NCBI GenBank assembly: GCA_035772405.1
Contig: JAYKKM010000351.1
Coordinates: 263,501 to 327,500, forward strand
From: Chrysogorgia sp. JL179-B06
Taxonomy: Eukaryota > Cnidaria > Anthozoa > Scleralcyonacea > Chrysogorgiidae
Length of the DNA: 64,000 bases
Direction: 5' to 3'
The notes beneath the pieces are model-generated. The model saw nothing but the letters and a program-made list of their open reading frames with translations. It did not search any database and was not told the DNA's origin. Position 1 is the first letter of the stretch, and each line of letters opens with the position of its first letter. The position numbers were made by a program, and so were the translations under genes. This document shows positions 30,300 to 42,100 of the stretch, one piece after another.

Positions 30300-31575
30300 A
30301 ATCAAATTCCGTAACTCTCACTATATACACTATATACACTTTTGACTTTAGACGTATACTATACGTATAGAGTGTATATATGTACACTATATACACAATA
30401 TACACTATATACTCACTTAGCTTCATTCTAACTCTCACTATATACACTTTATACACTTTTGACTTTAGACGTATACTATACGTATAGAGTGTATATATAC
30501 ACAATATACACTATATACACTATATACTCACTTAGCTTCATTCTAACTCTCACTATATACACTTTATACACTTTTGACTTTAGACGTATACTATACGTAT
30601 AGAGTGTATATAGCTTCATTCTAACTCTCACTATATACACTTTATACACTTTTGACTTTAGACGTATACTATACGTATAGAGTGTATATATATACACTAT
30701 ATACACAATATACACTATATACTCACTTAGCTTCATTCTAACTCTCACTATATATACACTATATACACTTTTGACTTTAGACGTATACTATACGTATAGA
30801 GTGTATATATATACACTATATACACAATATACACTATATACTCACTTAGCTTCATTCTAACTCTCACTATATATACACTATATACACTTTTGACTTTAGA
30901 CGTATACTATACGTATAGAGTGTATATATATACACTATATACACAATATACACTATATACTCACTTAGCTTCATTCTAACTCTCACTATATACACTTTAT
31001 ACACTTTTGACTTTAGACGTATACTATACGTATAGAGTGTATATATATACACTATATACACAATATACACTATATACTCACTTAGCTTCATTCTAACTCT
31101 CACTATATATACACTATATACACTTTTGACTTTAGACGTATACTATACGTATAGAGTGTATATATATACACTATATACACAATATACTCACTTAGCTTCA
31201 TTCTAACTCTCACTATATACACTTTATACACTTTTGACTTTAGACGTATACTATACGTATAGAGTGTATATATATACACTATATACACAATATACACTAT
31301 ATACTCACTTAGCTTCATTCTAACTCTCACTATATATACACTATATACACTTTTGACTTTAGACGTATACTATACGTATAGAGTGTATATATATACACTA
31401 TATACACAATATACACTATATACTCACTTAGCTTCATTCTAACTCTCACTATATACACTTTATACACTTTTGACTTTAGACGTATACTATACGTATAGAG
31501 TGTATATATATACACTATATACACAATATACACTATATACTCACTTAGCTTCATTCTAACTTTCACTATATATAC
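30300..31575. repeat. Satellite family 2: about 118-bp units with dimeric higher-order pattern
   Basis: About 11 units, each with CTTTTGACTTTAGACGTATA, the 12-bp palindrome CTATACGTATAG, TACACTATATACACAATATA and CTTAGCTTCATTCTAACTCT. Two variants differ just after CTCTCACTATATA (ACTTTATACAC against TACACTATATACAC). They run roughly A A A B B A B A B A B, so the right half is a dimer of about 236 bp. Some units are shortened (near 30608 and 31190). Confidence 0.88.
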
Positions 31576-31746
31576 TTTTGACTATGGGACATCTATAGTG
31601 TATATAAATATACATGGGGAATATACACAATATACCCAACATATATACAGTGTATACATATACACAATATACATATATTTATGTATATATATACACTATA
31701 TACGCAACGTGTATATAGTGTATATTCTGCAATACCGGGCCTTACT

Positions 31747-32990
31747 CCAAAGTTTCAGCTATGGTTAGTCCTTGTGTTGCATGCCAAGCCACCGTGAATA
31801 CACCATCGCAAGAGCCAATACACTCGACACAGCTTCCAAGTGGCCCATGGGTGAGCTTAGCAGTTGATTATTATGGGCCTCTGCCATCAGGGGATTATGT
31901 CTTAGTCGTTATAGATGAATATTCCAGGTTCCCGGCGATTGACTTCACCACGTCTACATCGGCTAAAGCAACAATTCCCAAGCTCGTTCGGATTTTTTCA
32001 TCCTATGGTATCCCACGGGAACTCAAGAGTGACAATGGCTCTCCGTTTAACTCTGAAACGTTTAGCAAATATTGTGAATTCATGGGTATCAAGCATAAAA
32101 CCATCACTCCTCTACATCCAAGAGCTAACGGGTTGGTCGAAAATTTTAATCGAATGATTAACAAGGTGGTGCGGACATCCTCTGTTGAGCGGAAATGCTG
32201 GAAACAGGAACTGTTCAAATTCCTTCGGAACTATCGAGCGACGCCCCACCTAACCACTGGCAAATGTCCCGCTGATTTATTGTTTCAGACCCGACCATAC
32301 AGAGTACGGTTGCCAGAGCTGTCGATGTTTGAAACTGATGATCAAGAAGTGCGCGAGAGAGATACACAGCAGAAATTGAAGGCCAAACAGTATGCTGATA
32401 AAAAGTCCTATGTTTGACAGTCAAGTATCGAAGTTGGCGACTTAGTCTTGGTCCGAAACGAAAGGAAAGGAAAGCTCCAACCAATATATGATCCCATACC
32501 GTATACCGTGACTGCGAAGAAGGGGACTATGGTTACTGCTTCTAGAAATCACCCAAGACACGTTATAACTCGAAATACATCGTTCTTTAAGAAGTTGAAG
32601 ACTGCGCAAGCGGACACCGATGGGAATGGCCAGGATGCGCTATCCGATAATGTGGACTCATCCATGAGGGATGGCAACTATCCGGGGCAGATCGTGGGAG
32701 AGAAAGAGCATGGTGAGGAACAAGAAAATGGCAATGATGAAGAAGGAACAGTTGAACAAATTCCCGAACACGAGGTTGGTGAGCGAGACCGAGACGTCCA
32801 GGAGGATTCACATGAAACAGAATCTAGAGTCAACGTTGGTCCACAAGTAGTTGGTCGACCTCAGCGTGAAAGAAGGGCCCCGGGATGGCATGAGCAGTAC
32901 GAGATTGAAAGAACATAATATAACTGAAGAACTTGGAACTCAATTTTTTACAGTAGGCAAGCAGACATGTCATGGGAGGCTGAATAAGGT
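31747..32990 (+). pseudogene. Gypsy integrase and C-terminal tail
   Basis: Zinc-binding cysteines SPCVACQ, then the catalytic triad in LAVDYYGPLP, LKSDNGSPF and ENFNRM (D, D, E). A TGA at 32415-32417 breaks the frame, which then resumes in a tail with an acidic region. It ends before the 3' LTR; the purine-rich TTTTGGAGGGA at about 33079-33089 is the probable polypurine tract. Confidence 0.85.
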
Positions 32991-33089
32991 TATTAGTTCA
33001 TGTTTTGTTTTGTTTTGTTTAAGTGTTGTTCAGATATAGTTGTATATAGCGTAATGACCATATTTAGTTTGCTGAAAGTTTTGGAGGGA

Positions 33090-33172
33090 TGTAGTGTCCA
33101 GGCCTCCTGACTGAGATGGCGTCCATGTTGGATATTATGTAAACAACCACAAGGGATTAATAAAACATTTCA
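33090..33172 (+). repeat. 3' LTR (83 bp)
   Basis: Same as the 5' LTR but lacks about 25 internal bases (the GCAAGGGGCGGAGGAGAGCG segment) and ends in CA, followed by CAATG. Confidence 0.85.
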
Positions 33173-35239
33173 CAATGAGTCAGTGTTTACATCAATTCGG
33201 AAGGCCGTTGACTTGCGTCTCGCGCGCGTATATATAATAAGAGAGAGGAAGGGATCAAGCAATTTCGGTATTTCGGTAGTGATTTGTTTTGACGTCTAAT
33301 GTAGTTGTTAGGTAAAATCTTAGCTTGAAAATCGGCTACATGATAGATTAAAGGTTATTATGTTCACAGTCGTTTTGAAAATTTTGTAATTGAAAGCTGT
33401 GGTAACTTATATATTGGAAACATTTTTGGTGATGACCTTTCGTAGCATCTGTGCCATCTGTGCGCCGACTTGAGTCGACCACCGGAAGTTAATTAGTCAA
33501 ACACGCCACCATCTGTCAATCTTTTACACAAAATAAATAATATTTTGTTATTACATAGTTTTCTCCTAGAGTAGACAGCAGCACCAGCGCTCGGATATAT
33601 ATATAAATACCAAATAAACCCGCTTTACTGTTAAAACGGCTCCCTGTGGCATCACGTTACCCGCCTGGTTCATCACTCAATCGCTATTCAATCCAATAAA
33701 AACAGTCCGATGAGCGCGAGCAACAAGTTAATACTACCGTAGACTTGCAATCTGCAATTTAGCGGAAAAACTGCCTTGCTATAGTACACTGCCCAATTTG
33801 ACGCTTGATGATTTTGTCGCGATGATGTTGGCATATTGAATCAATATGATTTGTTGATTTATCATAGTAAATATGATCATGGCCCACAGGCAGTGAAAGG
33901 TAGCGAGACTTCAAATATATACATACTCCAATCTAAAAGCTCTTGTTATATGACTGTGTTTCTGGAGCATTCTAACTCGCACAATTAATTCAACAAACAA
34001 GTAATTTACGCCGGATATACGCGCGCCGATGTATGGTCACACATATGAATTATATCTTCGAATGCTGATAATTCTGACACTAGTACTATTGGGAACTAAT
34101 GCCATCAACAACACGACAAGACATGCTTTGTGTCTGTCATGCAATATTTTAAATCACACTGAAAAGATAAAAGCTCTTGTTATGACTGTGTTTCTGGAGC
34201 ATTCTGACTCGCACTTTTAATTCAACAAACAAGTAATTTACGCCGGATATACGCGCGCCGATGTATTGTCGCAGATATGAATTCTGACACTATTGGGAAA
34301 TAATGGCATCAACAACACGACAAGACATGCTTTGTGTCTGTCATGCAATATTTTAAATCATGCTGAAAAGATAAAATATCTCGCGTTCGAAGTAAAGATG
34401 TTCTTCAACAGTTTAAAATATATTTTGGTCTTACTCTGACGAAGGGCACCGCTCGAAAGTCAGCCTACTGTATATCGTTGCTAAAAATCTTAAATCTTAA
34501 CAGTTCACCACCTTTTCACTTTGCTATACAGTATATCCCAAACACTGTCAACGCAACATTCTAATTTTTTACTATTCTCGGATATTCTATCGCTGCGATA
34601 TGCCTAACCTTAAGTACTTTCGTCAAGGACTCCATCACGAAATGGTAAGTAATTTGCTTCCTTTTTTACCGTCGATCAGTAATCATGACCTTACTTATTT
34701 TATCTAAGATCCGTTTTTCCAGTCGTATTACTTTAAATTTTAAAGGTCATACTCTGATGAACGCCTAGGCTCGACACGTTAGCATTTCGTTACTAAAATT
34801 CTTGGCAGTTTACCACCTTTTCACTTTGCAATTTGTCATTTACACTCGTTCCAGTTAATAACGACGCACAGCCATACATGTGGTTGAAGTAAGAATCAAT
34901 ATCATACAATAAAGAATGTAGTTTGACCAACTCAGACAAAACACTCTTAAAATAATGTATAAATCACCGTTTGCCGACACAATAGCGTCCAGAATACCCA
35001 TTGAATAGAATAAAAATGATTCATTTTTCATTTGCTTTCGTGTTCTAACGATCGGGCGAGATCGGAATCCGAAGTGTACGGTCGTCAATACTCGCAACAT
35101 CGCCGCAACCGAACCGCAACCGAACCGCAGCCAATCCGCAAACGAACCGCAACCGAACCGCAATCTAACTGCAACCGAACCGCAACCGAACCGCAACCGA
35201 ACCGCAACCGCAGTGTTAGGTTAATTCTAGGCAGTACTG

Positions 35240-35893
35240 TATATGATCGCCTTTATACGTGGTTTATATTCTACATTCTATTTATTTGATCCTCCATGCT
35301 ATAGGAAATTTCTAGCATCATTCTGCTGGCATACCTAATCCTGGCAACTTCGTATCCACTGCTCCTGTGTTAGTCCCGAGGCAGAACTTACAACCATAGT
35401 TAATAGAACTTACCAGTACTAATCCATACAATTAACACAATTAGAAGATGAATTTTATACGAACGACAACCAAAAATTAAACATAGTTGGTAGAACAACT
35501 CGGTTTTGAATTAACACGTTATTTTAATATTAATCACAATATATTACAACGACAGAGTCCGGTTTCACTTCTAAAGTCAAAACCGAACTCTTAGTTCATT
35601 ACTATATGGACGAACTATATTTACTAGTTCATTGTAAATTGATTTCTTAAAGCCTTTTCTTTAAGTTTTACGTTTCTAAATATAGTTAGCAAACAGAACA
35701 CCGTATTTTGTCATTTTCAAAACATTTTCAAAAGGGGATGAATACGGGTTTTTGATTACATATCTGCTATTTAGAGAAATTAAATGAACCGCTAAATTAA
35801 TACTTATTTATATAGGACATTACACTTTAATCTTGTATTCAACTGATCAGTATATTGATTCATTATTCCTTTTTGAACTATTAAAACGTTTAA
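35240..35893. other. AT-rich intergenic stretch
   Basis: Between TIR copy 2 and the EndoU stop codon. No gene or clear repeat. The EndoU 3'UTR and polyadenylation site should lie here on the minus strand. Confidence 0.5.
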
Positions 35894-36124
35894 TTAGGTT
35901 TTTATTTCGAAAAAGGCATTTTTAAGGGTCAAACCATTGATGGATGCAATCGTCTTCACAACGATTCTTCGTGTGTTCAACTTGCACTCGCACATTTTAC
36001 CGGGATTGGTGTAAAAACACAATGTGTACAGAGCGAGCTCAAACTCAGGGGATGTACCAACGAACATGTTGTCTGACACGGTCGAACCTCCTTGCCATGT
36101 AAACTTTGGTGAAATTATCAAGGG
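35894..36124 (-). CDS. EndoU exon 5: C-terminal segment and stop
   Basis: Acceptor TTATTTTAG; stop TAA at 35896-35894. Encodes FTWQGGST...FVGTSPEFELALYTLCF and a strand-rich end (VVKTIASINGLTLKNAFFEI). The family Lys in FxWxGxxK aligns to Thr. Confidence 0.9.
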   Translation of the reverse strand, partial: PLIISPKFTWQGGSTVSDNMFVGTSPEFELALYTLCFYTNPGKMCECKLNTRRIVVKTIASINGLTLKNAFFEIKT

Positions 36125-39100
36125 CTAAAATAAGAAATGTAATTCATTCAGAACGTAATAACGGGAAGGAAGGAAGGGAGGGAGAAAGGCAGAAATGGAG
36201 GAGGGAAGGAAGGGAAGCAAGGGAAGGAGGAGATAAGGAATGGAGGAGGGAAGAAAGGGAGGAGGGAAGGAAGGAAGGACGGAAGGAAGGGAGGGAGGAA
36301 GGATAATGATAAAATAAGCTTTAGCACACCGTATCTTATTTGCAGATAAAAGGTTTTAGAGCTCATAATGATACATAATAGTGGCATACTGATACTTACA
36401 TTACTTTGTAATAGTCGCAAGTATCCATAGTAATTAAGACTCTGATTTAGCTCCAAAGAATAAAATTGAATCCAGTTTCGAAAAGAAATTTTATCGGGAT
36501 TTAACACAGTTACACCAACAAAGATCCTGTGGAATCCGGACAGCCCTGAATTATGCCCCTCGTTGAACCAAATTTGGACTAGCTCTTGATGAAATTTTGT
36601 CTGAATGATAAAAATATATGGATGATAGAAAAATGAATGATTTGAAAATGAGGCAATAGCCCGTGGCTAACTCGTGGATGCCATGGTAATTTATTTTTCT
36701 CACGAAAATTCTAAATTTAACTCCCTAATTTTGTATACTATGACTATATATGCATAAGCCGCGAGAGGCTGACTATTACATCCGCTTAAAACGTTCTGAA
36801 AAAGCAGATCATTCTGTTGCATCAGCCGAGTTGCATTACAGTTACAGTCCACTCCAGGATATTATGCATGCATGAAACATGGTAATATTATATGCATAAT
36901 GCATGGTTCTCACCATAGTAACGATACTTTTAGAACACTTGTGGAAAGGTTTTTAAAGCAATAATTCATTTTCTTTAGCACTTAGTTGGCATTTCAGATT
37001 AAAGATTTTCGCCTGCAAACGCGAACTGCAGGTCAAGATTAGCACCCACTATCAATTAAGGGCCTTCGGCTCCGTCAGGCGAGGGAATATTATATAAAAT
37101 TCTTAACAATCTTGCACCATTGTGTCTTGCTGATCTCTTTCAATTTTCAAAAAGTTCACGGAGCTATAATATATTCGCCTAAGAAACTTAGCATTATTCA
37201 AACCTAATGCAAATGACCAATAGATCTTAGCCATCATGAAACATGAATATATTAATGACTACCATACTACAGGAATCCTTTTCGGCATATCTTTTTGTGA
37301 TGTTAAGTCGGCCAATAGTTTTACGTCTCCCAGAAGGAGTTTAACATTAACATAAGAAAGGAAATCTCGTAAGGAATTATGATAGTTGCAGTCAGTCACA
37401 ATAGTTCACATGTCATGATGGGTAAGGTCTATATTAGGAATACTTTTATTGACTGCATGTTCAGATTTGTAGAATAGCTTACCTAGTGACGCAAAGTTAT
37501 GAAATATTCTAAGATATATTTAAAAAATTATTTAGTGCACTTGATAAAATTCCGAAATTATATAAATTCTCTCTATCATCACAATTTGATTACTCTGATG
37601 TGGTTTGGACTAATATTTCCAAAGGAATATCAGATAAAATACAAAAGTAACAAACATGTGCAGGAAGATACTAGTTGTCACAAACAGCGATTACAGGTGT
37701 AAACATTCTAGTAAGATTTTGAAAGATACTATATAAACAGAGATAAATGTTATATTAGATATTGTAAACGTGAAGCTATGACAGCTTTTAGATCTTTCAA
37801 AATCCTACTACACCGTTCGCTGTAATCGCTGTTGCTATAGTACTTACTAGAGTAACACTCCTATACATATATATTTCAAACATCAAAAAGCTTTATAAAG
37901 TTTACACATCAAAAAGCTTTATGTATAGTCTCTTCAGGCCAACAGATATATAAATGTCCTTGAACTTTAGTGCGTTTAAAAAGAATATACGGCTTACGTA
38001 CAGTATAAAGCAATTTTACTTTACAAATTTAAAAATGTGCAACAATAAAGTAAAGAAATATATGAGAATCGACCAATCTCATTATATGGATAATATTAGG
38101 TTACCTTATTAGGTGAAATGAATGTGTTTCGTACAAGAAACCAATACAGTTCATGAAATACACGAGTTTTGGTAACTTCCTTCAAAAAAATTTCCACTTT
38201 CTCTTGAGATTGTTTTGAGCTTGTTTTCACTATAGCAGCTCCTTCGCGGGATGGTTCAAAGTTGGATAGAAGATCTATAAATAAACGTATAGATGGACAA
38301 AGTCAAACTGAACCATTGATTAATTACATGAACGATAAACAGACAAGAAAGCATATAGGTCAGATAAACAAACAAATAGTTCAACATGCAGAGATTATAT
38401 AAACAAAGACAAAAACAAAGATGCAGGCAAACTTTCTATCTTAATGTACAAGGTAAAAAACAAATTGGTTGCAGATTACTTGTGTGACATGTTTACAAAT
38501 ACTCGTGATGTACATGATCATAACACAAGGCAGTCAAAAGCCAATTTGATGTTGCCTAAGCCAAAAACGAACTATATGAAAAATTCATTTGGCTACAGAG
38601 GTGCGGAAAATTGGAATAATCTTCCTACATCTCTAAAAACATCAGATAATATTTCAAACTTCAAATCAAAAGTGAAACAAATTTCTTATTTTTATAATTG
38701 TGTGAGCACGGCCGGTTGGAAGATCACCTTTTTATTTTTATCTATCCGTGTGTAAATATTGTCTATAAATAAATAAATAAATAAATAAAACAATACAATA
38801 CAATACAATACAAACTCAGCAAGGTTGTTTATAAGTTTGTCTCGCACGTGTTAGCGCATAAAATTCACCAAGTATACAACGATTGTACATATAAGAACTG
38901 TACGATATAGTACTGAATGTTTGGAGTATTTGGTTTGTATTCGCTTCCGTCTAGCTTCTTGATCGACGTTCATGCATAAGAACTTGCAAGGCCTGCACAG
39001 GAGATAATCGAGAGCCGGGGAAGGTAGGTTATGTATTTTAGAAACTCTAGATATTTTGAAGGATGTTTCGACCTCGTTTTTTATATTGTTTCTTGCATTC

Positions 39101-42100
39101 TGACTTGTCCCCTCGCCCGCCGTCCAGCGCCGAAGGCGCTGCGGCGAGGGTGATAATCTTGACGGGGTGGTAGAATGTCCGGTCGTGTACAATATCCGGT
39201 CGTTTGTGGAAGTTAGTTCTGGTATCCATCAAAAAACGTGAAATGAGTAATTTAAACTAGAAATACGTATACGCAACAACCCCTCGCCCAATTGCTGTTT
39301 GAAACTTACATTACAGTACTTCTTTTAGTACTAAATTACTTGAATTAGATAATAGCCACTTCATTTGCCAAACTAAATACATTTTCAGTGGACAATATCT
39401 CTTAGAGCTTTGTATTGTCTGAATTTAATTGTTTCATACGACATCAAACTAAATACATGCAGCTCAAACTTTTTAATTTTTGAGTGCAGCAACAGAATAG
39501 TGGGGGGTCTACTGCTGTTTCTACCATCAATCACTAAGAAAGAAATTACTTTTATCACAATATTGATGACTCACGAAATAATCAATGCAGTATTTAGTAT
39601 ATAGACACCAAAGGCTGTTGAAGGAAGAAAGTGCATCTCTATCATACAATGAGCACGTCCTTTAAAAAATCAAATTCGTTCAAATGTCTACGGATGCATG
39701 CATATAGTGCAAATGTATAGGGGACCATTCAAATTAGATTTACAAAGAAGTATTAGGGATTCTATCCCAATTGTTGGTGTGGATAGATTATATACAGTAA
39801 GTTGATAATTCTACCCACATTGGGCTACTGTGATGTGGAGCTGGCAGGAATACAACCTCGTACCCAGAAAGTATTAGAAGCAAGTTACATTGTGTAATGC
39901 TGGTTAGGAAATTCCATGGAATTTTAACATCATATCTACCAGTAAAGAGCTATTTTCCATGTTTCAATTAATTTGTTCATACACATACAGTACATGTTAT
40001 AGCTGAAGGATATATACAACTTTTGAGTTAAAATTAGTTTTTGTAACATTGTACTGTACATCTATGAATATGTGTTGAAATTTGTAACAACTGTAATTTG
40101 TTAGAAAACAAGACCCCAATATATGGATACCAGTGTTATCTTGTATAAATATTTTGAGTCTTTTCGACGATTTTTTAGTTATAATAAAATAGTCGCCATT
40201 TTGAAAATAATTCGTCATGTTTTAGAAACCATACATCAAAATGATGATTCCGAGAGGGGATTGGAACGAATAAATATAGTGTGGTTACAAAAACACTTTT
40301 TCAAGTATGATTTCTAGTGATGTGATAGTCACCGTGCTACAGATTTACTGGCCAGTCAGCCAATCAGAACTCGTTTAAGCTCAGAAATAATACTAAAGAC
40401 AAAATAGTAATTATTACCTTCAAATGTTCGAAATGTTGGTCTGCTCCTGATAAAAGCCCCTTTGAGATATTTAAACAAGGGTAGGCTAGCATTGTCGTTA
40501 TGAGAAACTTGTGATACCTTCGTTTGGGGTAAGAGATCAAACGCCACACCTTGGTGAATCCGATTTACATCAACATTCCATAGTCGTTGACATATTGTAT
40601 CTTTGTCGCTCACTGTTGCCCTCACTACGCCGTGTCGCCAGTACCAATAGTAACTAAAACATGCGGATAATGATTTGTCAGGGGATATCGGTCACTAGAC
40701 TTGCTCCAAGTCTGCCTCTTGGTGTTTCGAGACGGGTTTATTTGAGACGGGTTTGTTTCGAGACGGGTTTATTTGAGACGCGGGTTTGTTTCGAGACGGG
40801 TTTAATCTCGCCCGCAACATTGTTTTCTCTCGCCCGCGCCGCATTGTTTTCTCTCCCGCGGGTTTTCTCTCCCCCGCCGCATTGTTTTCTCAGTCTCCTG
40901 GGGGTTTTATCTCGCCCGCCGCATTGTTTTCTCTCCCGCGGGTTTTTTCTCGCCCGCCGCATTGTTTTCTCTACCTATTTCTATTGTTTTCTATTTATAT
41001 TTCTATTGTTTTCGCCGCATTGTTGTTGCCATCAAAACATTAAAACCCGTCTGGAAACAAACCCGACTCGAAACACCAAGAGGCAGACTTGAAGCAAGTC
41101 TAGTAGGTCATGATCACGTATTACGATGATAAATATGGTTCTATTATTAGCACTTTTATAAATACCGTCAATTTGCACACAGTCAATGAGAACCAGCGTA
41201 GAATGGATTTTCCGTGCGCGACGCTGTAGTATAAATAAGCTCCGAATTCACCGGAAAAAAACGAAAATCAAAATAGAAGGCCTAGTGTCTAGGCTGAATG
41301 AGAACATGATCTACGATGACGACGAACCAGGGCTTATCCTAAGGCTAAGAAAATTTAGAGCCCAAGTTCAACATTACGCTAAAATCTAATCCAAATTAGC
41401 ATCATTGGTCACGCGAAATATTGTCACTAATAAGACTGGACACTAATAACACCAGAAAGTTTCTTGGTAACGTAAAGAGTATGAAAATCCCTATTTTGTG
41501 CGGGACTCTAGGGCCTGTGGGAGGCATGCTATGGAGGATAGTAATGGGAAAATATTTAGAAAATGGCTGTTTGTCAGTTGCCCAAAGTAGCTATTAGTGG
41601 ACAGAACATTTTTAAGGCCTTGCCCTTGGGCCGTTATCTAATAAGATTTTCTCATAGATATACTTCATTCTTCAATTTAGTTGTTTTTTTTTGAAAATGG
41701 GCGCCTTAGGATGAGCCCTGCGACAAACTTCAATATTTGTGCAACGGTGATTCATGTTCCATCGCGAGTTCAACAGTTTAGACACGCCATTTGTGAATAT
41801 TTGATAATAAAGCAATATGGTCAGCCCACTCTCCTCCACAGAGGCTTCGTGCGCTTTTTTTAGAGTTCGGGCCAAATAGTTTGGGCAGCACGGGCTGGAG
41901 GGCGCGCTCTCTCCACGCGTCCCCAAAACACCCTGTGAGCCTAATACAAGCGAATAGCCCACTTATAGTATATTACATTATTACTACAAATAAAAGCACA
42001 AGAAGCCTCTGCGGAGGAGAGTGGTCAAGGCCGTCGAGAGCCAGAACGGGCCCCTGGTCATAATTTGCGTGCGGGACCCCTCCGATACGTTTATAGTTTC

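Larger units (their letters stand above)
28227..31746. mobile_element. TIR-bounded satellite element (3.5 kb), Mutator-like target duplication
   Basis: Inserted in the Gypsy integrase region. CCAAAGTTTCA occurs at 28216-28226 and again at 31747-31757, a 10-11-bp duplication, and the integrase frame is open on both sides. The termini are inverted: left ACTAAGCCGCGGTATTGCAG, right (reverse complement) AGTAAGGCCCGGTATTGCAG. The interior is almost wholly tandem repeat, with no transposase. A 9-11-bp duplication is characteristic of the Mutator superfamily. Confidence 0.85.
25127..33172 (+). mobile_element. Ty3/Gypsy LTR retrotransposon (Mag-like), degenerate
   Basis: Short LTRs (25127-25233 and 33090-33172), a 5-bp CAATG duplication and a TG...CA boundary at the 3' end. 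Domain order gag, protease, RT, RNase H, integrase is that of Ty3/Gypsy; very short LTRs and the HDDIL RT core suggest the Mag group. The coding part has stops and frameshifts near 25601, 25738, 26617, 26854, 27913, 28090 and 32415, plus a 3.5 kb insertion in the integrase region. It is nested in TIR copy 2. Confidence 0.9.
24655..35239 (-). mobile_element. TA-flanked TIR transposon, copy 2, split by a Gypsy element
   Basis: Same termini (CAGTACTGCCTAGAA...) and TA flanks as the element at 7063-9305, but inverted. Its left piece (24655-25121) matches the right end of copy 1, and its right piece (33178-35239) matches the left. Removing the Gypsy insertion leaves about 2.5 kb, slightly longer than copy 1 because of an internal duplication at about 33940-34360 (two copies of a block with TGTGTTTCTGGAGCATTCT). 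No transposase was recognised. Confidence 0.83.

Noticed and set aside
30300..31566. Repeated reading frames with YIVYIVYIYTLYTYSIRLKSK-type peptides
   Set aside because: They arise from the 118-bp satellite period and have no independent support as proteins.
28240..31740. CRISPR-like array of repeats
   Set aside because: Eukaryotic context, units tandem without unique spacers, and bounded by transposon ends.
36106..36306. Plus-strand Glu/Arg/Gly-rich frame
   Set aside because: It is the purine microsatellite in an EndoU intron.
41186..41389. 67-aa plus-strand open frame (starts MRTSVEWIFRARRC)
   Set aside because: Composition is plausible but there is no motif, no splice context and no homologue that I recognise; left unannotated.
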